Below are positions 7,439 through 17,884 of a stretch of DNA of 64,000 nt, one piece after another. Each line of letters opens with the position of its first letter. Position 1 is the stretch's first letter. The stretch is from an uncultured Thiodictyon sp. (GTDB lineage Bacteria; Pseudomonadota; Gammaproteobacteria; Chromatiales; Chromatiaceae): positions 1-64,000 of the forward strand of contig NZ_CAJAXH010000089.1 in assembly GCF_903946935.1 (NCBI RefSeq). The letters are read 5' to 3'. Made by a program: the position numbers and the translations under genes. Below the pieces are notes generated by a model that saw only the letters and a list, made by a program, of their open reading frames with translations, was not told where the DNA came from and did not search any database.

Positions 7439-9769
7439 ATGTCGACGCAGCATCCCGATGCGGGGCCTGGTTATCCGCTCCAGGCGATTCCAGGCGGACG
7501 CGGACCCGCACCGCACTCACTGGCCGCGATCCATCCGTTCGCCCCGGGCCTGATGGATGATGAACCGCCGTTGGACCTGCGCCGCTATCTGGCGATCCTC
7601 GTCCATCGCAAATGGTTGCTGGTGTTCTCGGCGATCCTGGCGCTGATCGGCGGTCTCGCCTTCACCATTCGGCAGACGCCGATCTATCGTGCCACCGCGG
7701 TGGTGGAGGCGCGGCCGCCGGCGAGCAATCCATTCGGCTATAAGGACTACTCGTCCTTTGTCAGTTCACAAAACTTTGCCGGCGATCAGATTCAGATCTT
7801 GAAAAGCGCCGCGCTGGCGCAACGGGTGGCCAAGAGTTTCGGGATCGCTCCGCCGAAGGCGGCCGGTGGTACCGATGCAGGGGGTTTTTTTGCCGAGCTG
7901 AAGACACAAATGGCAGGCTGGTTCGCGCGGCTCCAGGGCCGCTCGCCGGCCGAGCTGTCCGCTACCCCCGCGGATGATCCTCAGGTCGTTCAGCGGGCGG
8001 CGCTCGAGCGGGCGATCCGGGGCGGACTGAAGATCGTGCCTATTCCAGATACGAATATGTTGAGCCTCTCCATCGACGATGGGGATCCCCGGCGCGCCGC
8101 CGCCCTGGTCAATGCGGTGGTCAAGACCTATGTGATGCTCCACGGCGAGCAGCGCTTTCAAGATTCGACCAAGACGCAGGCCTTTTATGATGCCCAGGTC
8201 CGTAAGACTCGCGCCGAACTCGAGGACATGGAACATCGACTCATTGCCTATGCGCGCGGCAAGGACCTGGTCAATCTGGATAACCTTTTGGAATATAAAG
8301 AGAAGGAGTACAGTCAACTCAAGGCCCAACTGTTCGACGCCGAGCAACGGTTGTTTCAGGCCGAGTCGAAATTCGTCACCATGCGCGAGTCCGGTGGCCA
8401 TTCCGGCGAGGACTTCCTCAACAGCCTGGTGATTCAGCAGTTAAAGACCCGCCGCGGTCAGCTCGAGGATGAGTATCAGCTCAAACTCCAGGTGTTTCTG
8501 CCCGATTATCCGCAGATGGTGCAGTTGCGCAGTCAGATCGATGCGATCGACCAGCAGCTCAAGGACGAACAGAATGCGATCGCCAAGGGTGTCGAGGTGA
8601 CTTATCAGGCGATCAAACGCGAGAAGGAGGGGACCGAGCGACGGGTGGCGCAGGCCCGGGATGCGCTGATGGCGATTCGCGATCAGACCGCCGACTATCA
8701 AGCGCTCAAACGCGAACACATGGCGCTCGAGTCGGTCTATGCCGGCCTGATGGAGCGGATCAAGGAGGCCGGGATCGTCGCCAATGTGGGCAGCGACAAT
8801 GTGTCGATCCTGGACCTGGCCAGCGTGCCCGACTTCCCCTATACACCGAACTTGAAGCTGAATTTGATCGTGGCGCTGGGCCTGGGGCTGGGCCTTGGGG
8901 TCTTGCTCATCGTCCTGCTCGAACAACTCGATGATTCAGTCAAATCCGCCGAGGAAGTGGAAAGGCTGGTGGGTGCGCCGATCCTGGGTAGCATCCCATT
9001 CGTTGGCGAGAAGCGGTCGACGCGCGATGCCGGGGGCCAGTTATCGATGACGGTATTGGGAGACCCCAAGGCCCCGTCGGCGGAGGCCGGTCGTTCGCTA
9101 CGCGCCACGCTGCTGTTTGCCACCGCGCAGGGGGCACCCAAGGTCCTTCATTTCACCAGTTCAGCCCCGGGCGAGGGCAAGACCACCGCGACCGTCTGCG
9201 CCGCGCTGGCGTTTGCGCGCAGCGGGGCGACCGTGCTTTGTATCGATGCCGATCTGCGCAATCCGTCGCTGCACCGTCTCTTTGACCTGCCCAACAGTCA
9301 GGGTTTGAGCAATTTTCTGGTGTCCGATATCCAGCCCGCCGAGATCGTCCAGGTCGCCGATACGGAGGGGATGTTTGTCGTCACCAGTGGTCCGCTGCCG
9401 CCCAACCCGGTTGAGCTGCTGTCGAGCCGCAAGATGTCGGAGCTCCTGCGGTTGGCGGCCGAGCGGTTCGACTATGTCTTTATCGACAGTCCGCCCGTGT
9501 TGGGGCTCGCCGATGCCCCGATCCTGGCGAGTCTCGCGGGGGCGACACTCTTTGTGGTCGAACAGGGGCAGACGCGCAAGGTGGCGCTGGCGGACAGTAT
9601 GAAACGGCTGCGCGCGAGTCAGGCGCGGGTGCTTGGCGCGGTCTTGCAGAAGGTGGGCCGGAGCGGTGGCGGCTATGGCTATGGCTATGGCTATGGCTAT
9701 GGCTATAAATACAACTATCAGTACATGTATGGCTATGGGCAATCGGCCCGCGAACTGGAGTCGGTTTGA
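7439..9769 (+). CDS. Polysaccharide copolymerase and tyrosine autokinase (Wzc-type)
   Basis: The 776-residue inner-membrane protein joins an N-terminal Wzz chain-length domain (first helix about 60-78), a long periplasmic coiled coil (about 250-460) and a second helix near 475-500. The cytoplasmic BY-kinase has Walker A APGEGKTT (about 578-585), Walker A' CIDADLRNPS (about 601) and Walker B FIDSPPVLGL (about 682). The C-terminus is a Tyr/Gly tail encoded by a run of GGCTAT hexamers (9669-9708). Such tails carry the autophosphorylated tyrosines that control polymer length. The partner phosphatase is probably the CpsB-like gene at 12094-12954. Confidence 0.9.
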   Translation: MSTQHPDAGPGYPLQAIPGGRGPAPHSLAAIHPFAPGLMDDEPPLDLRRYLAILVHRKWLLVFSAILALIGGLAFTIRQTPIYRATAVVEARPPASNPFGYKDYSSFVSSQNFAGDQIQILKSAALAQRVAKSFGIAPPKAAGGTDAGGFFAELKTQMAGWFARLQGRSPAELSATPADDPQVVQRAALERAIRGGLKIVPIPDTNMLSLSIDDGDPRRAAALVNAVVKTYVMLHGEQRFQDSTKTQAFYDAQVRKTRAELEDMEHRLIAYARGKDLVNLDNLLEYKEKEYSQLKAQLFDAEQRLFQAESKFVTMRESGGHSGEDFLNSLVIQQLKTRRGQLEDEYQLKLQVFLPDYPQMVQLRSQIDAIDQQLKDEQNAIAKGVEVTYQAIKREKEGTERRVAQARDALMAIRDQTADYQALKREHMALESVYAGLMERIKEAGIVANVGSDNVSILDLASVPDFPYTPNLKLNLIVALGLGLGLGVLLIVLLEQLDDSVKSAEEVERLVGAPILGSIPFVGEKRSTRDAGGQLSMTVLGDPKAPSAEAGRSLRATLLFATAQGAPKVLHFTSSAPGEGKTTATVCAALAFARSGATVLCIDADLRNPSLHRLFDLPNSQGLSNFLVSDIQPAEIVQVADTEGMFVVTSGPLPPNPVELLSSRKMSELLRLAAERFDYVFIDSPPVLGLADAPILASLAGATLFVVEQGQTRKVALADSMKRLRASQARVLGAVLQKVGRSGGGYGYGYGYGYGYKYNYQYMYGYGQSARELESV
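9669..9708 (+). repeat. GGCTAT hexanucleotide tandem repeat in the kinase tail
   Basis: Six consecutive GGCTAT units encode alternating Gly and Tyr at the C-terminus of the tyrosine kinase. Because the unit is six bases, gain or loss keeps the frame and changes only the number of tyrosines. Confidence 0.85.
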
Positions 9770-9790
9770 TGTGCCGCCGCGACCCTAGTC

Positions 9791-11143
9791 ATGGGCCGGC
9801 CGGTATCCGCTGAAATGATGGGTTCCCGGCAGAGTCTGTGGCGAGCTGTCCTGCTACTAGGCCTGGCCGCCTTGGCCTGGCGGATCACGGCCGTGGGTGT
9901 GGCCGGCCGTGCGGTGGGGACCCTGGACACCGTCGGCGAGGCCGCAGCGCGTCAGGCGCTCGACTGGTATCCTGGACAGGCGGCGGCACTGTATCGGCTG
10001 GGGGTCGGGTCGCTGCGACGCGATGGTGGGGCAGCCGAGCGCCTGCTGGCCGCTGCCTATCTGCACAATCCGACCGATCAGCGTGCGCTGGTAATGCTGG
10101 CTGGGATTGCGCTGGGGCGCGGTGAGTCGGGGCGCGCCGACGCGCTGGTGGAGCAGGCGGGCGTGCTGCGCCCGGTCGATCCCTGGGTGCAGCAGGACCT
10201 GGGCCGCTATTGGTTGGAACGGGGCCAGCCGCAGCGGGCGTTCCAACACTGGGCGCTGGCACTAGAGGCCAATCCCCGGTTGTCATCCGCGCTGTTCGCG
10301 ACCTTTCGGCAACTGCTGAAGGAGCCCGCGATGCACGATGCCTTTGCGTCGTTGACGCGCGCGCCGCCCCCTTGGTGGAATACGTTTTTCACGGATACGG
10401 CGAAACGTGCCGAAACCGTGGAGAGCGTTCGCCAGCTCTACCGGATGCGGCGCGAGTCGACCGAGGTACCCTTGACTTACCCCGAGCGTCAGGCCTATTT
10501 TGAGCGCCTGCTGCGCGATGGGCTGATCGAGGAGGCCTATCTGGCCTGGGCCAACAGCTTGAATGCGGAACAGCGACAACGGCTGGGGCCATTGTTCAAC
10601 GGTGGCTTCGAGGGGTCTTTGACTGGACTGGGCTTTGATTGGCAGGTCGGCAAGGTCGATCGGGCGGAGATCGCGCCTGCCCACGCCGAGGGGGACGACC
10701 GTCAGGCCTTGCGCTTGCGCTTTCGGCTCTTGCGGGAGCCCTTCGACCAACTGGCCCAGCCGTTGTTCCTGAGCGCTGGGGCCTATGCGGTGGCGGGGTC
10801 GTTCCGTAGTCGGGACCTGATGTCTGAGGGCGGCTTCCGGTGGGTGGTGCGCTGTCGCGCTCCTGCTCAAACCCTGCTTGGCGAGAGCGCGCGCATCTTT
10901 GGTGCCGAGCCCTGGACGCCGTTCAGGTTCGAGATTGAGGTGCCCGGCGACTGTCTCTATCAGGAAATTCGACTGGTTTCAGCCGATGCGTCGGGGCTGG
11001 ACAAGACCCTGACCGATGGCGAACTCTGGTTCGACGACATGTCGATTCGGCGTATCGACGGCCTGTCGCCCGAGGCGCGGGCGAGCATTGAGGGGCTGCG
11101 GGCAGAGGAGCAGGCCGCCGAGAAGAAGCCTGGTGGTCATTGA
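9791..11143 (+). CDS. TPR-type protein of the polysaccharide locus
   Basis: This 450-residue protein has an N-terminal signal or anchor helix (about 15-35) and tetratricopeptide-like helices at about 45-165 (for example AAALYRLGVGSLRRDGGAAERLL). A helical middle follows, then a C-terminal beta-rich part (about 275-420) resembling a carbohydrate-binding sandwich. It starts 21 bases after the kinase gene and is probably cotranscribed. I cannot name a family; similar proteins sit beside Wzc genes in exopolysaccharide loci, where a role in assembly at the periplasmic face is plausible. Confidence 0.6.
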   Translation: MGRPVSAEMMGSRQSLWRAVLLLGLAALAWRITAVGVAGRAVGTLDTVGEAAARQALDWYPGQAAALYRLGVGSLRRDGGAAERLLAAAYLHNPTDQRALVMLAGIALGRGESGRADALVEQAGVLRPVDPWVQQDLGRYWLERGQPQRAFQHWALALEANPRLSSALFATFRQLLKEPAMHDAFASLTRAPPPWWNTFFTDTAKRAETVESVRQLYRMRRESTEVPLTYPERQAYFERLLRDGLIEEAYLAWANSLNAEQRQRLGPLFNGGFEGSLTGLGFDWQVGKVDRAEIAPAHAEGDDRQALRLRFRLLREPFDQLAQPLFLSAGAYAVAGSFRSRDLMSEGGFRWVVRCRAPAQTLLGESARIFGAEPWTPFRFEIEVPGDCLYQEIRLVSADASGLDKTLTDGELWFDDMSIRRIDGLSPEARASIEGLRAEEQAAEKKPGGH

Positions 11144-11169
11144 TCGGGAGGCTGGCCGATCGATCCGCG

Positions 11170-11216
11170 CTGTGCCTTGTGCCTTGTGCCTTGTGCCTTG
11201 CTCCTTGACGCTTGAA
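11170..11216 (+). repeat. Short tandem repeat (CCTTGTG units)
   Basis: About four imperfect copies of a 7-base CCTTGTG unit, then CTCCTTGACGCTTGAA, lie between the TPR protein gene and the Gly/Ala-repeat gene. The function is unknown. Confidence 0.6.
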
Positions 11217-11303
11217 GGTTGATACCTGGCCGATTGGATGGGACTTGCGTTTCAGAGCGGCAAGTGTTTGTGCCAACATATTGTTTGATTGAGGGTCTTG
11301 CGC

Positions 11304-12093
<790 letters not shown>

Positions 12094-12104
<11 letters not shown>

Positions 12105-12954
12105 TTAAAACGCGGTGGAGGTCCCGGTTTCCAGTTGTGCGCGGGGCGAAAAAACGCCCCATCAGACGGCCCAGGCGTGAGCCGCCGACCGCGGGTTCGG
12201 GGGTGTCGGCGAGTGCCGGTGGGGGGGCGACACCCAGCGGATCGCGGTCGTCGAGGATGGCCTGGGGGCGGTCATGCACCAGGCGTTGCGCCTCGGCGGC
12301 GCCGACCCAGCGTTCGGCCGCGCGGCGCCCCTCACCGATCCGCGGCGGTCGGTGGATGTCATCGTGGGCGTCGCTGGCCAGCAGATGTACCAGCCCGTCG
12401 TCGAGCAAGCGTTCCGACCAGCGGCGTGCGCCCTTGCCGAAGCGTCCGGTCACTGCATCGGCGGTGAGTTGGATCCAGGCGCCCTCAAAGACGGCATTCA
12501 CAAACCAGCCATAGGTGTCCTCGCTCAACCATCCCAGCCGCTCGGGATGGGTGATGACTGGCACATAGCCGGCCGCCAGTGAGTCGTCAATGAGGCGTTC
12601 AAAGGCCAGTGGGACGACGACATGCGGCGGCTCGAACAGGAAGTAGCGCGAACCGTTCAAGGTGGGCAGCCGGCCGCTGCGCAGACCCGCGACGAGTTCC
12701 GGGACGATCTGGATATCGGCGCCGTGCGTGACCTTGAGCGGGATGTCGGCCGCGTGGAGCTGATCCGCCAGGCGGGCGACGCGCCGCCGGATGTCGCTGC
12801 CCTCGTTCTCAAACAGGTTGGGATAGATGTGCGGCGTGCAGGCGGTGGTCGTGATGCCCTCGGCAACCGCGAGCCGGGCCATGGCGAGCGACATGGCGAG
12901 CGAGTTCGAGCCGTCGTCGATCCCCGGGAGTAAATGGCAGTGCAGGTCGATCAT
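12094..12954 (-). CDS. PHP-family tyrosine phosphatase (CpsB/CapC type)
   Basis: The start at 12954 gives MIDLHCHLLPGIDDGS, the canonical N-terminus with metal-binding His 5 and His 7; upstream codons in the frame look non-coding. Further PHP motifs are CTPHIYPN, ITHPERLG and LLASDAHDD. The 286-residue manganese enzyme should dephosphorylate the Tyr-rich tail of the Wzc-type kinase and so set polymer export. It is convergent with the kinase operon instead of inside it. The C-terminal 45 residues beyond the PHP core are Pro/Arg-rich. Confidence 0.85.
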
Positions 12955-13158
12955 GGGATCCGGTGGGCCCTCTTGGGTGAATCTGGTGGGGGAGGCGGGT
13001 GGCGGCCTGGGACCGGCGCTCAACCGCTGTACTAAGGTCAAGGTGGCGGCAGTATTCCGGTTTTTCCAGTTCGCCGCAGCGCTGCCGGCATCCGCGGGCC
13101 GCTACGCCGACCGCAGTTGCCCGAGCATTGAGTTAAGCAACGTCAGGCGTAGAAATTA

Positions 13159-14157
13159 ATGACTCCAATCCTTGTTACCGGTGGCGCCGGCTACATCGGC
13201 AGCCACACCTGTAAGGCGCTGGCGCGCGCCGGCTATCTGCCGGTGGTCTACGACAATCTGGTTTACGGCCACGACTGGGCGGTCCAGTGGGGGCCGCTGG
13301 AGCGGGGCGACCTGCTGGACGGGGCGCGGTTGGCGGCGGTGATCGCGCGTTACCGCCCGGTGGCGGCGATCCATTTTGCCGCCTATGCCTATGTCGGCGA
13401 ATCGGTGACTGATCCCGCCAAATATTACGCTAATAACGTCGGCGGTACACTTAGCCTGCTGGCGGCCCTGCGCGCCGCCGCGGTCGGGCGCCTGGTGTTC
13501 TCCAGCACCTGCGCGACCTACGGGGTGCCGGAGCGCCTCCCGCTCGACGAGCGCCATCCGCAACGCCCGGTGAACCCCTACGGTCATTCCAAGCGGATGA
13601 TCGAACAGGTCCTGCGCGACTACGACCGGGCCTATGGTCTGCGCTCCATCGCCTTGCGCTATTTTAATGCCGCCGGGGCCGACCCGGACGGCGACCTCGG
13701 CGAGGATCACACGCCGGAGACCCATCTGATCCCCTTGGTGCTGCGGGCGGCGCTGGACCCCGCCGCCCCGGTGTCGCTCCACGGGGACGATTATCCCACC
13801 CCGGACGGCACCTGTATTCGCGATTACATCCATGTGTCCGACCTGGCGGATGCCCATCTGCGCGCCCTGGCGGCGCTGGAGCGCAGGGCGCCCACCGCGG
13901 CCTATAATCTCGGCACTGGCCGGGGTCATTCAGTGCTGGAGGTCCTTGCTGCCGCACGCCGCGTGACCGGGTGCGACATCCCGGTCGTCGTCGGCCCGCG
14001 CCGCGCCGGCGATCCACCGGAACTGGTGGCCGATGCCGCCTTGGCTGGTGTCGAGCTTGGTTGGCAACCCCAATTCACCGACCTCGAGGCCACCATCGCC
14101 ACCGCCTGGGACTGGGCCGGAAAACACCCATCGCCAGCGGTCGCGCGCGGCCCGTGA
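13159..14157 (+). CDS. galE: UDP-glucose 4-epimerase
   Basis: The 332-residue extended SDR has the NAD-binding GGAGYIG at residues 7-13, SSTCATYG with the catalytic Ser/Thr, and YGHSK as the Tyr-Lys pair. FNAAGADPDG is also present, a GalE-specific segment. It interconverts UDP-glucose and UDP-galactose in the cytoplasm and so supplies sugar for the surrounding polysaccharide genes. Family length is 330-340, so it looks complete. The YdcF-like gene follows 24 bases later on the same strand. Confidence 0.9.
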   Translation: MTPILVTGGAGYIGSHTCKALARAGYLPVVYDNLVYGHDWAVQWGPLERGDLLDGARLAAVIARYRPVAAIHFAAYAYVGESVTDPAKYYANNVGGTLSLLAALRAAAVGRLVFSSTCATYGVPERLPLDERHPQRPVNPYGHSKRMIEQVLRDYDRAYGLRSIALRYFNAAGADPDGDLGEDHTPETHLIPLVLRAALDPAAPVSLHGDDYPTPDGTCIRDYIHVSDLADAHLRALAALERRAPTAAYNLGTGRGHSVLEVLAAARRVTGCDIPVVVGPRRAGDPPELVADAALAGVELGWQPQFTDLEATIATAWDWAGKHPSPAVARGP

Positions 14158-14181
14158 TACCAAAGACGAGCACCCCTATTC

Positions 14182-14970
14182 ATGCTTTATATCGACAAGG
14201 TGATTGCCCAGTTGGCCTATCCGTTGAGCCTGTCGCTCGCCCTGTGTCTGCTGGCCCTGGCGTTGTTGGCCGTGGGGCGGCGGCGCTCGGGGGGGTTGGC
14301 GGTGCTGGCCGGGGTGCTGTGGTTGGGCGGCTGGTCGTTACCGGTGGTCTCGGACGCACTGCGGCTGTCGTTGGAGGGGCGGTTTGCGAACAATCCAGTG
14401 ACCGCATTGCCGCTGGCCGATGTGGCGGTGGTGTTGGGTGGCGGGATCGACGTCGGGCCGCCGCAGTGGCCTTATCCGGACCTGGGCGCGGCGGTCGATC
14501 GGGTCTGGCAGGGGGCGCGGATTGTGCGCGCCGGCAAGGCCCCCTGGGTGATCGTGACGGGTGGCTCGATGCCCTGGAGCGGTGAGCGTGGTTCGGTTGC
14601 GGAGGCCACGCGCGCCTTGCTGGTCGACCTAGGCGTGCCCGAGCAGGCGGTGCTGTTGGAGGGGCGCAGTCGCAATACCCGCGAGGACGCGCTCTACAGT
14701 GCCGACGCGATCCGCGCGCGCGGTTTTCAGCGCGTGTTGCTGGTCACCTCGGCCCTGCACATGCCGCGCGCGCTGGAGTGCTTTCGGGCGGTGGGGATCG
14801 AGGCGATCGCCGCTCCCACCGATTTCGAGGTGATGCCCGAACCCCCCAGTCTGCTGCGCTGGCTGCCGGATGCCGAGGCACTGGCCGCCAGCACCCATGC
14901 GTTGAAGGAGTATCTGGGCCTGTGGATGTACCGGTGGCGGGGGTGGGCGCTCCCCGCTGCGGCTGGTTGA
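14182..14970 (+). CDS. YdcF/ElyC-like membrane protein (DUF218)
   Basis: Two N-terminal membrane segments (about 12-32 and 38-55) are followed by a DUF218 domain with VVLGGGID, IVTGGS, SRNTREDA and TSALHMPRA. ElyC, the closest characterised relative, affects use of the undecaprenyl-phosphate carrier in envelope synthesis in Escherichia coli. A similar role next to glycan genes is plausible. The length of 262 matches ElyC. The biochemical activity of this group is not settled. Confidence 0.75.
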   Translation: MLYIDKVIAQLAYPLSLSLALCLLALALLAVGRRRSGGLAVLAGVLWLGGWSLPVVSDALRLSLEGRFANNPVTALPLADVAVVLGGGIDVGPPQWPYPDLGAAVDRVWQGARIVRAGKAPWVIVTGGSMPWSGERGSVAEATRALLVDLGVPEQAVLLEGRSRNTREDALYSADAIRARGFQRVLLVTSALHMPRALECFRAVGIEAIAAPTDFEVMPEPPSLLRWLPDAEALAASTHALKEYLGLWMYRWRGWALPAAAG

Positions 14971-15002
14971 TGGGAGGGCCGGGGCGGCGTTCCATTTTCT
15001 TT

Positions 15003-15065
15003 CTCGTGACCCCGCTCAAGCGGTGTCACGCCTGTGTCAGGCGCTCTGCGCCGCGTGCGCCGATC
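15003..15065 (+). repeat. Dispersed repeat R1
   Basis: A TCGTGACCCCGCT palindrome is followed by GGCGCTCTGCGCCGCGTGCG. This copy is alone in the gap between the YdcF-like gene and the HAD-UbiA gene. Confidence 0.75.
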
Positions 15066-15133
15066 ACGTCCGGACTTTCGCAAGTGCCTTACGGCATTTG
15101 TTTTTCCATGACGGAGTATGAGGTAGCAGGCGG

Positions 15134-16570
15134 ATGAGCGACGTGGTGTTGGCCATCGACCTCGACGGCACCCTGCTGCGCACCGACAGCCTGGTCGAAG
15201 CGCTGTGCGAACTGCTGCGCGAGCGCCCGCTGGCCTTGGTCAAGGGCGCGCTGACACTGGGTGTGCATGGGCGTGCCGTCTTCAAGGGTTGGGTGGCCGA
15301 TCACGCCCGGCTGGACGTCGCGGGGTTGCCGCTCAATACTCCCTTGCTGGACTGGTTAGGGGCCGAACGTGCGGCCGGTCGGCGGCTGGTGCTGGCGACG
15401 GCGGCCGATCGGCGGATCGCCGAGGCGGTGGCCGCGCGCGTGGGTCTGTTCGACACGGTGTTGGCGAGCGATGAGGGGCACAATCTCAAGGGCGAGCGCA
15501 AGGCGTTGGCGTTGGTTGCCCGCTTCGGCCAAGGAGGCTACGACTATGCCGGTGACAGCCCCGCCGACCTGCCAGTGTGGCGCGAGGCGCGCCGGGCCAT
15601 CGTGGTGGGCGGGCCTGGGTTGGCGCGCGCGGCAGGTCGCGTGGCCGAGGTCGAGCGGGTCTTCGCACCCGTGTACGGTCGGGCGGCGGCGCTGCTGCGT
15701 GCGTTGCGGCCGCATCAATGGGTGAAAAACCTGCTCCTGTTCCTGCCGCTAGTCGCCGCGCATTCGGCGACCGACGGCCCCCGCCTGCTCGCCGCCGCGC
15801 TCGCCTTCCTGGCCTTCGGGCTCACCGCCTCTGCGGTCTATCTGTTCAACGACCTGCTCGACCTGCCGGCCGATCGGCGCCACCCGCGCAAGTGCCGTCG
15901 CCCCTTCGCCGCCGGCGATCTGCCGCTGGTCTGGGGTCTGCTACTCACACCGCTGCTGCTGTTGGCCGCCGCGGCGCTGAGTCTGCTGGCCTTGCCGCCG
16001 GTCTTCACGCTCGTGCTGGCTGGGTATGTCATGCTGACCACCGCCTACTCCTTCGGACTCAAGCGCAAACCTATCCTGGATGTCATGCTGTTGGCCACGC
16101 TCTATACGGTGCGGGTCATTGCGGGGGCTGCCGCGGTGGCGATTCCGCCCTCCTTCTGGCTGCTGGCGTTTTCCATGTTCATCTTCCTGAGTCTGGCCCT
16201 GAGCAAGCGTTACACCGAACTGCACGGGCTGCTGCTGCGCGGTGAGTTGACGGCCGCTGGGCGCGGCTGGCATGTCGATGACCTGTCGTTGGTGCAAACC
16301 CTGGGGACTGGGGCCGGCCTGGCCTGTGTGCTGGTGCTGGCGCTCTATATCGACAGCGCCCCGGCGCAGCGCCTGTACGCCACTCCCGAGGTGCTCTGGT
16401 TCGTTTGTCCGTTGCTGCTCTACTGGATCGGTTGGCTCTGGTTCAAGACCCACCGTGGCGAGATGCACGATGACCCGGTGGTGTTCGCCTTGCGCGATCA
16501 TGTGAGCCTGCTTATTGGCGCACTCACCGCCGGCATTGTCCTGCTGGCCACAGTCGGGGTTGCACCGTGA
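15134..16570 (+). CDS. HAD phosphatase-UbiA prenyltransferase fusion (DPPR synthase-like)
   Basis: Residues 1-185 form a HAD domain with the nucleophile motif DLDGT (9-13) and a late GDSPADLP. Residues 190-478 form a UbiA-type domain with about eight helices, NDLLDLPAD (about 239-247) and DVMLLATLYTVRVIAGA. The second motif is typical of the branch that links phosphoribosyl pyrophosphate to polyprenyl phosphate (mycobacterial Rv3806c). The HAD part could remove the 5-phosphate of the product; that is inference. The next two genes resemble DprE1 and DprE2, which fits a lipid-linked ribose-to-arabinose pathway. Its stop overlaps the start of the next gene. Confidence 0.8.
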   Translation: MSDVVLAIDLDGTLLRTDSLVEALCELLRERPLALVKGALTLGVHGRAVFKGWVADHARLDVAGLPLNTPLLDWLGAERAAGRRLVLATAADRRIAEAVAARVGLFDTVLASDEGHNLKGERKALALVARFGQGGYDYAGDSPADLPVWREARRAIVVGGPGLARAAGRVAEVERVFAPVYGRAAALLRALRPHQWVKNLLLFLPLVAAHSATDGPRLLAAALAFLAFGLTASAVYLFNDLLDLPADRRHPRKCRRPFAAGDLPLVWGLLLTPLLLLAAAALSLLALPPVFTLVLAGYVMLTTAYSFGLKRKPILDVMLLATLYTVRVIAGAAAVAIPPSFWLLAFSMFIFLSLALSKRYTELHGLLLRGELTAAGRGWHVDDLSLVQTLGTGAGLACVLVLALYIDSAPAQRLYATPEVLWFVCPLLLYWIGWLWFKTHRGEMHDDPVVFALRDHVSLLIGALTAGIVLLATVGVAP

Positions 16571-17868
16571 TGAACCGACACGAGTCCTGGGGACGTTACC
16601 CGCAGGCGACGCCGGCGTTGGTCACTCGGCTCACCGACCGGCGTGCGCCGTTGCCCCCGTCGGATCATCCGCGGCTGGTTTATGGTAACGGCCGCAGCTA
16701 TGGCGATGTCTGTCTCAATGACGGCGGCGAGGTGCTGCTGGCGCGCGGCCTGGACCGGTTCATCGCCTTTGGTGCAGCCACCGGCGTGCTGCGCGCCGAG
16801 GCCGGGGTGCTGTTGTCTGAGGTCCTGGATCTGGCGGTGCCGCGGGGCTGGTTCTTGGCCGTCACCCCCGGCACCCGCTTCGTCACCCTGGGCGGGGCGG
16901 TGGCCAATGATGTGCATGGGAAGAATCACCATCGCGCCGGCACCTTCGGCTGTCATGTGCGCGCCTTGGAGCTGGTACGCTCGGACGGCAGTCGCCGGGA
17001 GTGCTCGCCAACCCAATCGCCTGACTGGTTCGCGGCGACCATCGGCGGTCTGGGGCTCACCGGGCTCATCGCCTGGGTCGAGATCCAACTGAGCCGTATC
17101 CCCGGACCCTGGCTCCACGCCGAGAGTCGGCGCTTCAGTGCCCTTGCCGAGTTTTTCCCACTGTCGGAGGCGGCCGACCGGCGCGATGAATTCACCGTCG
17201 CCTGGGTCGACTGCGCCGCGCGCGGGGCCAACCTGGGGCGCGGCATCTTGCTCAAGGGCAGTTTCGCCCCGGTCGCGGCCGGCAGGGGCACGCCGCCCAA
17301 GGCGCATGGGCGGCTCAGTGTCCCGGTCACGCCGCCCTTCTCGCTGATCAATCGACTCACTCTCGACGCCTTCAATGCGCTCTATTACCGCAAGCCCGAG
17401 GACGCTGGACTTACCCACTACGCCCCCTTTTTCTATCCACTCGACGGCATCGGGCATTGGAACCGCATCTACGGCCCCAAGGGCTTCCTGCAATATCAGT
17501 GTGTGCTGCCGCCCGCCGTGGCCGAGCCGGCGCTGCGCGAACTGCTCGCGCGTATCGCCCGCAGCGGTGAAGGATCTTTCCTCGCGGTACTCAAGCGTTT
17601 CGGTGGGCGGGTGTCTCCAGGCCTGTTATCCTTTCCGCGCCCCGGGGTAACCATTGCGCTCGACTTTCCGTTTAAGGGCCAAGCCACGCTGCGACTGCTC
17701 GACACCTTGGATGCGGTGGTTGCCGCAGCGGGCGGTGCGCTCTATCCGGCCAAGGATGCGCGGATGGGTCCTGCGATGTTCCGGCGATCATTCCCGGCGT
17801 TGGAGCGATTTATGACCTTTGTCGACCGCGGCTTCAGTTCGGGATTTTGGCGGCGGGCGACACTCTGA
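16570..17868 (+). CDS. FAD-dependent DprE1-like oxidase
   Basis: This protein of about 432 residues has an FAD_binding_4 fold: YGNGRSYGDVCLN near 40, TPGTRFVTLGGAVAND, and VHGKNHHRAGTFG near 115. The last segment closely matches decaprenylphosphoryl-ribose oxidase (DprE1), including the flavin-contacting histidines. DprE1 oxidises the 2-hydroxyl of the lipid-linked ribose. The position of the DprE1 cysteine attacked by benzothiazinones (387 in Mycobacterium tuberculosis) is Ala here (about 363, TIALDFPFK). The start is ATG 16570, overlapping the previous stop; GTG 16567 is also possible. Catalytic details of this homologue are inferred. Confidence 0.85.
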   Translation: MNRHESWGRYPQATPALVTRLTDRRAPLPPSDHPRLVYGNGRSYGDVCLNDGGEVLLARGLDRFIAFGAATGVLRAEAGVLLSEVLDLAVPRGWFLAVTPGTRFVTLGGAVANDVHGKNHHRAGTFGCHVRALELVRSDGSRRECSPTQSPDWFAATIGGLGLTGLIAWVEIQLSRIPGPWLHAESRRFSALAEFFPLSEAADRRDEFTVAWVDCAARGANLGRGILLKGSFAPVAAGRGTPPKAHGRLSVPVTPPFSLINRLTLDAFNALYYRKPEDAGLTHYAPFFYPLDGIGHWNRIYGPKGFLQYQCVLPPAVAEPALRELLARIARSGEGSFLAVLKRFGGRVSPGLLSFPRPGVTIALDFPFKGQATLRLLDTLDAVVAAAGGALYPAKDARMGPAMFRRSFPALERFMTFVDRGFSSGFWRRATL

Positions 17869-17884
17869 TGCGGGGGATCTGGGA

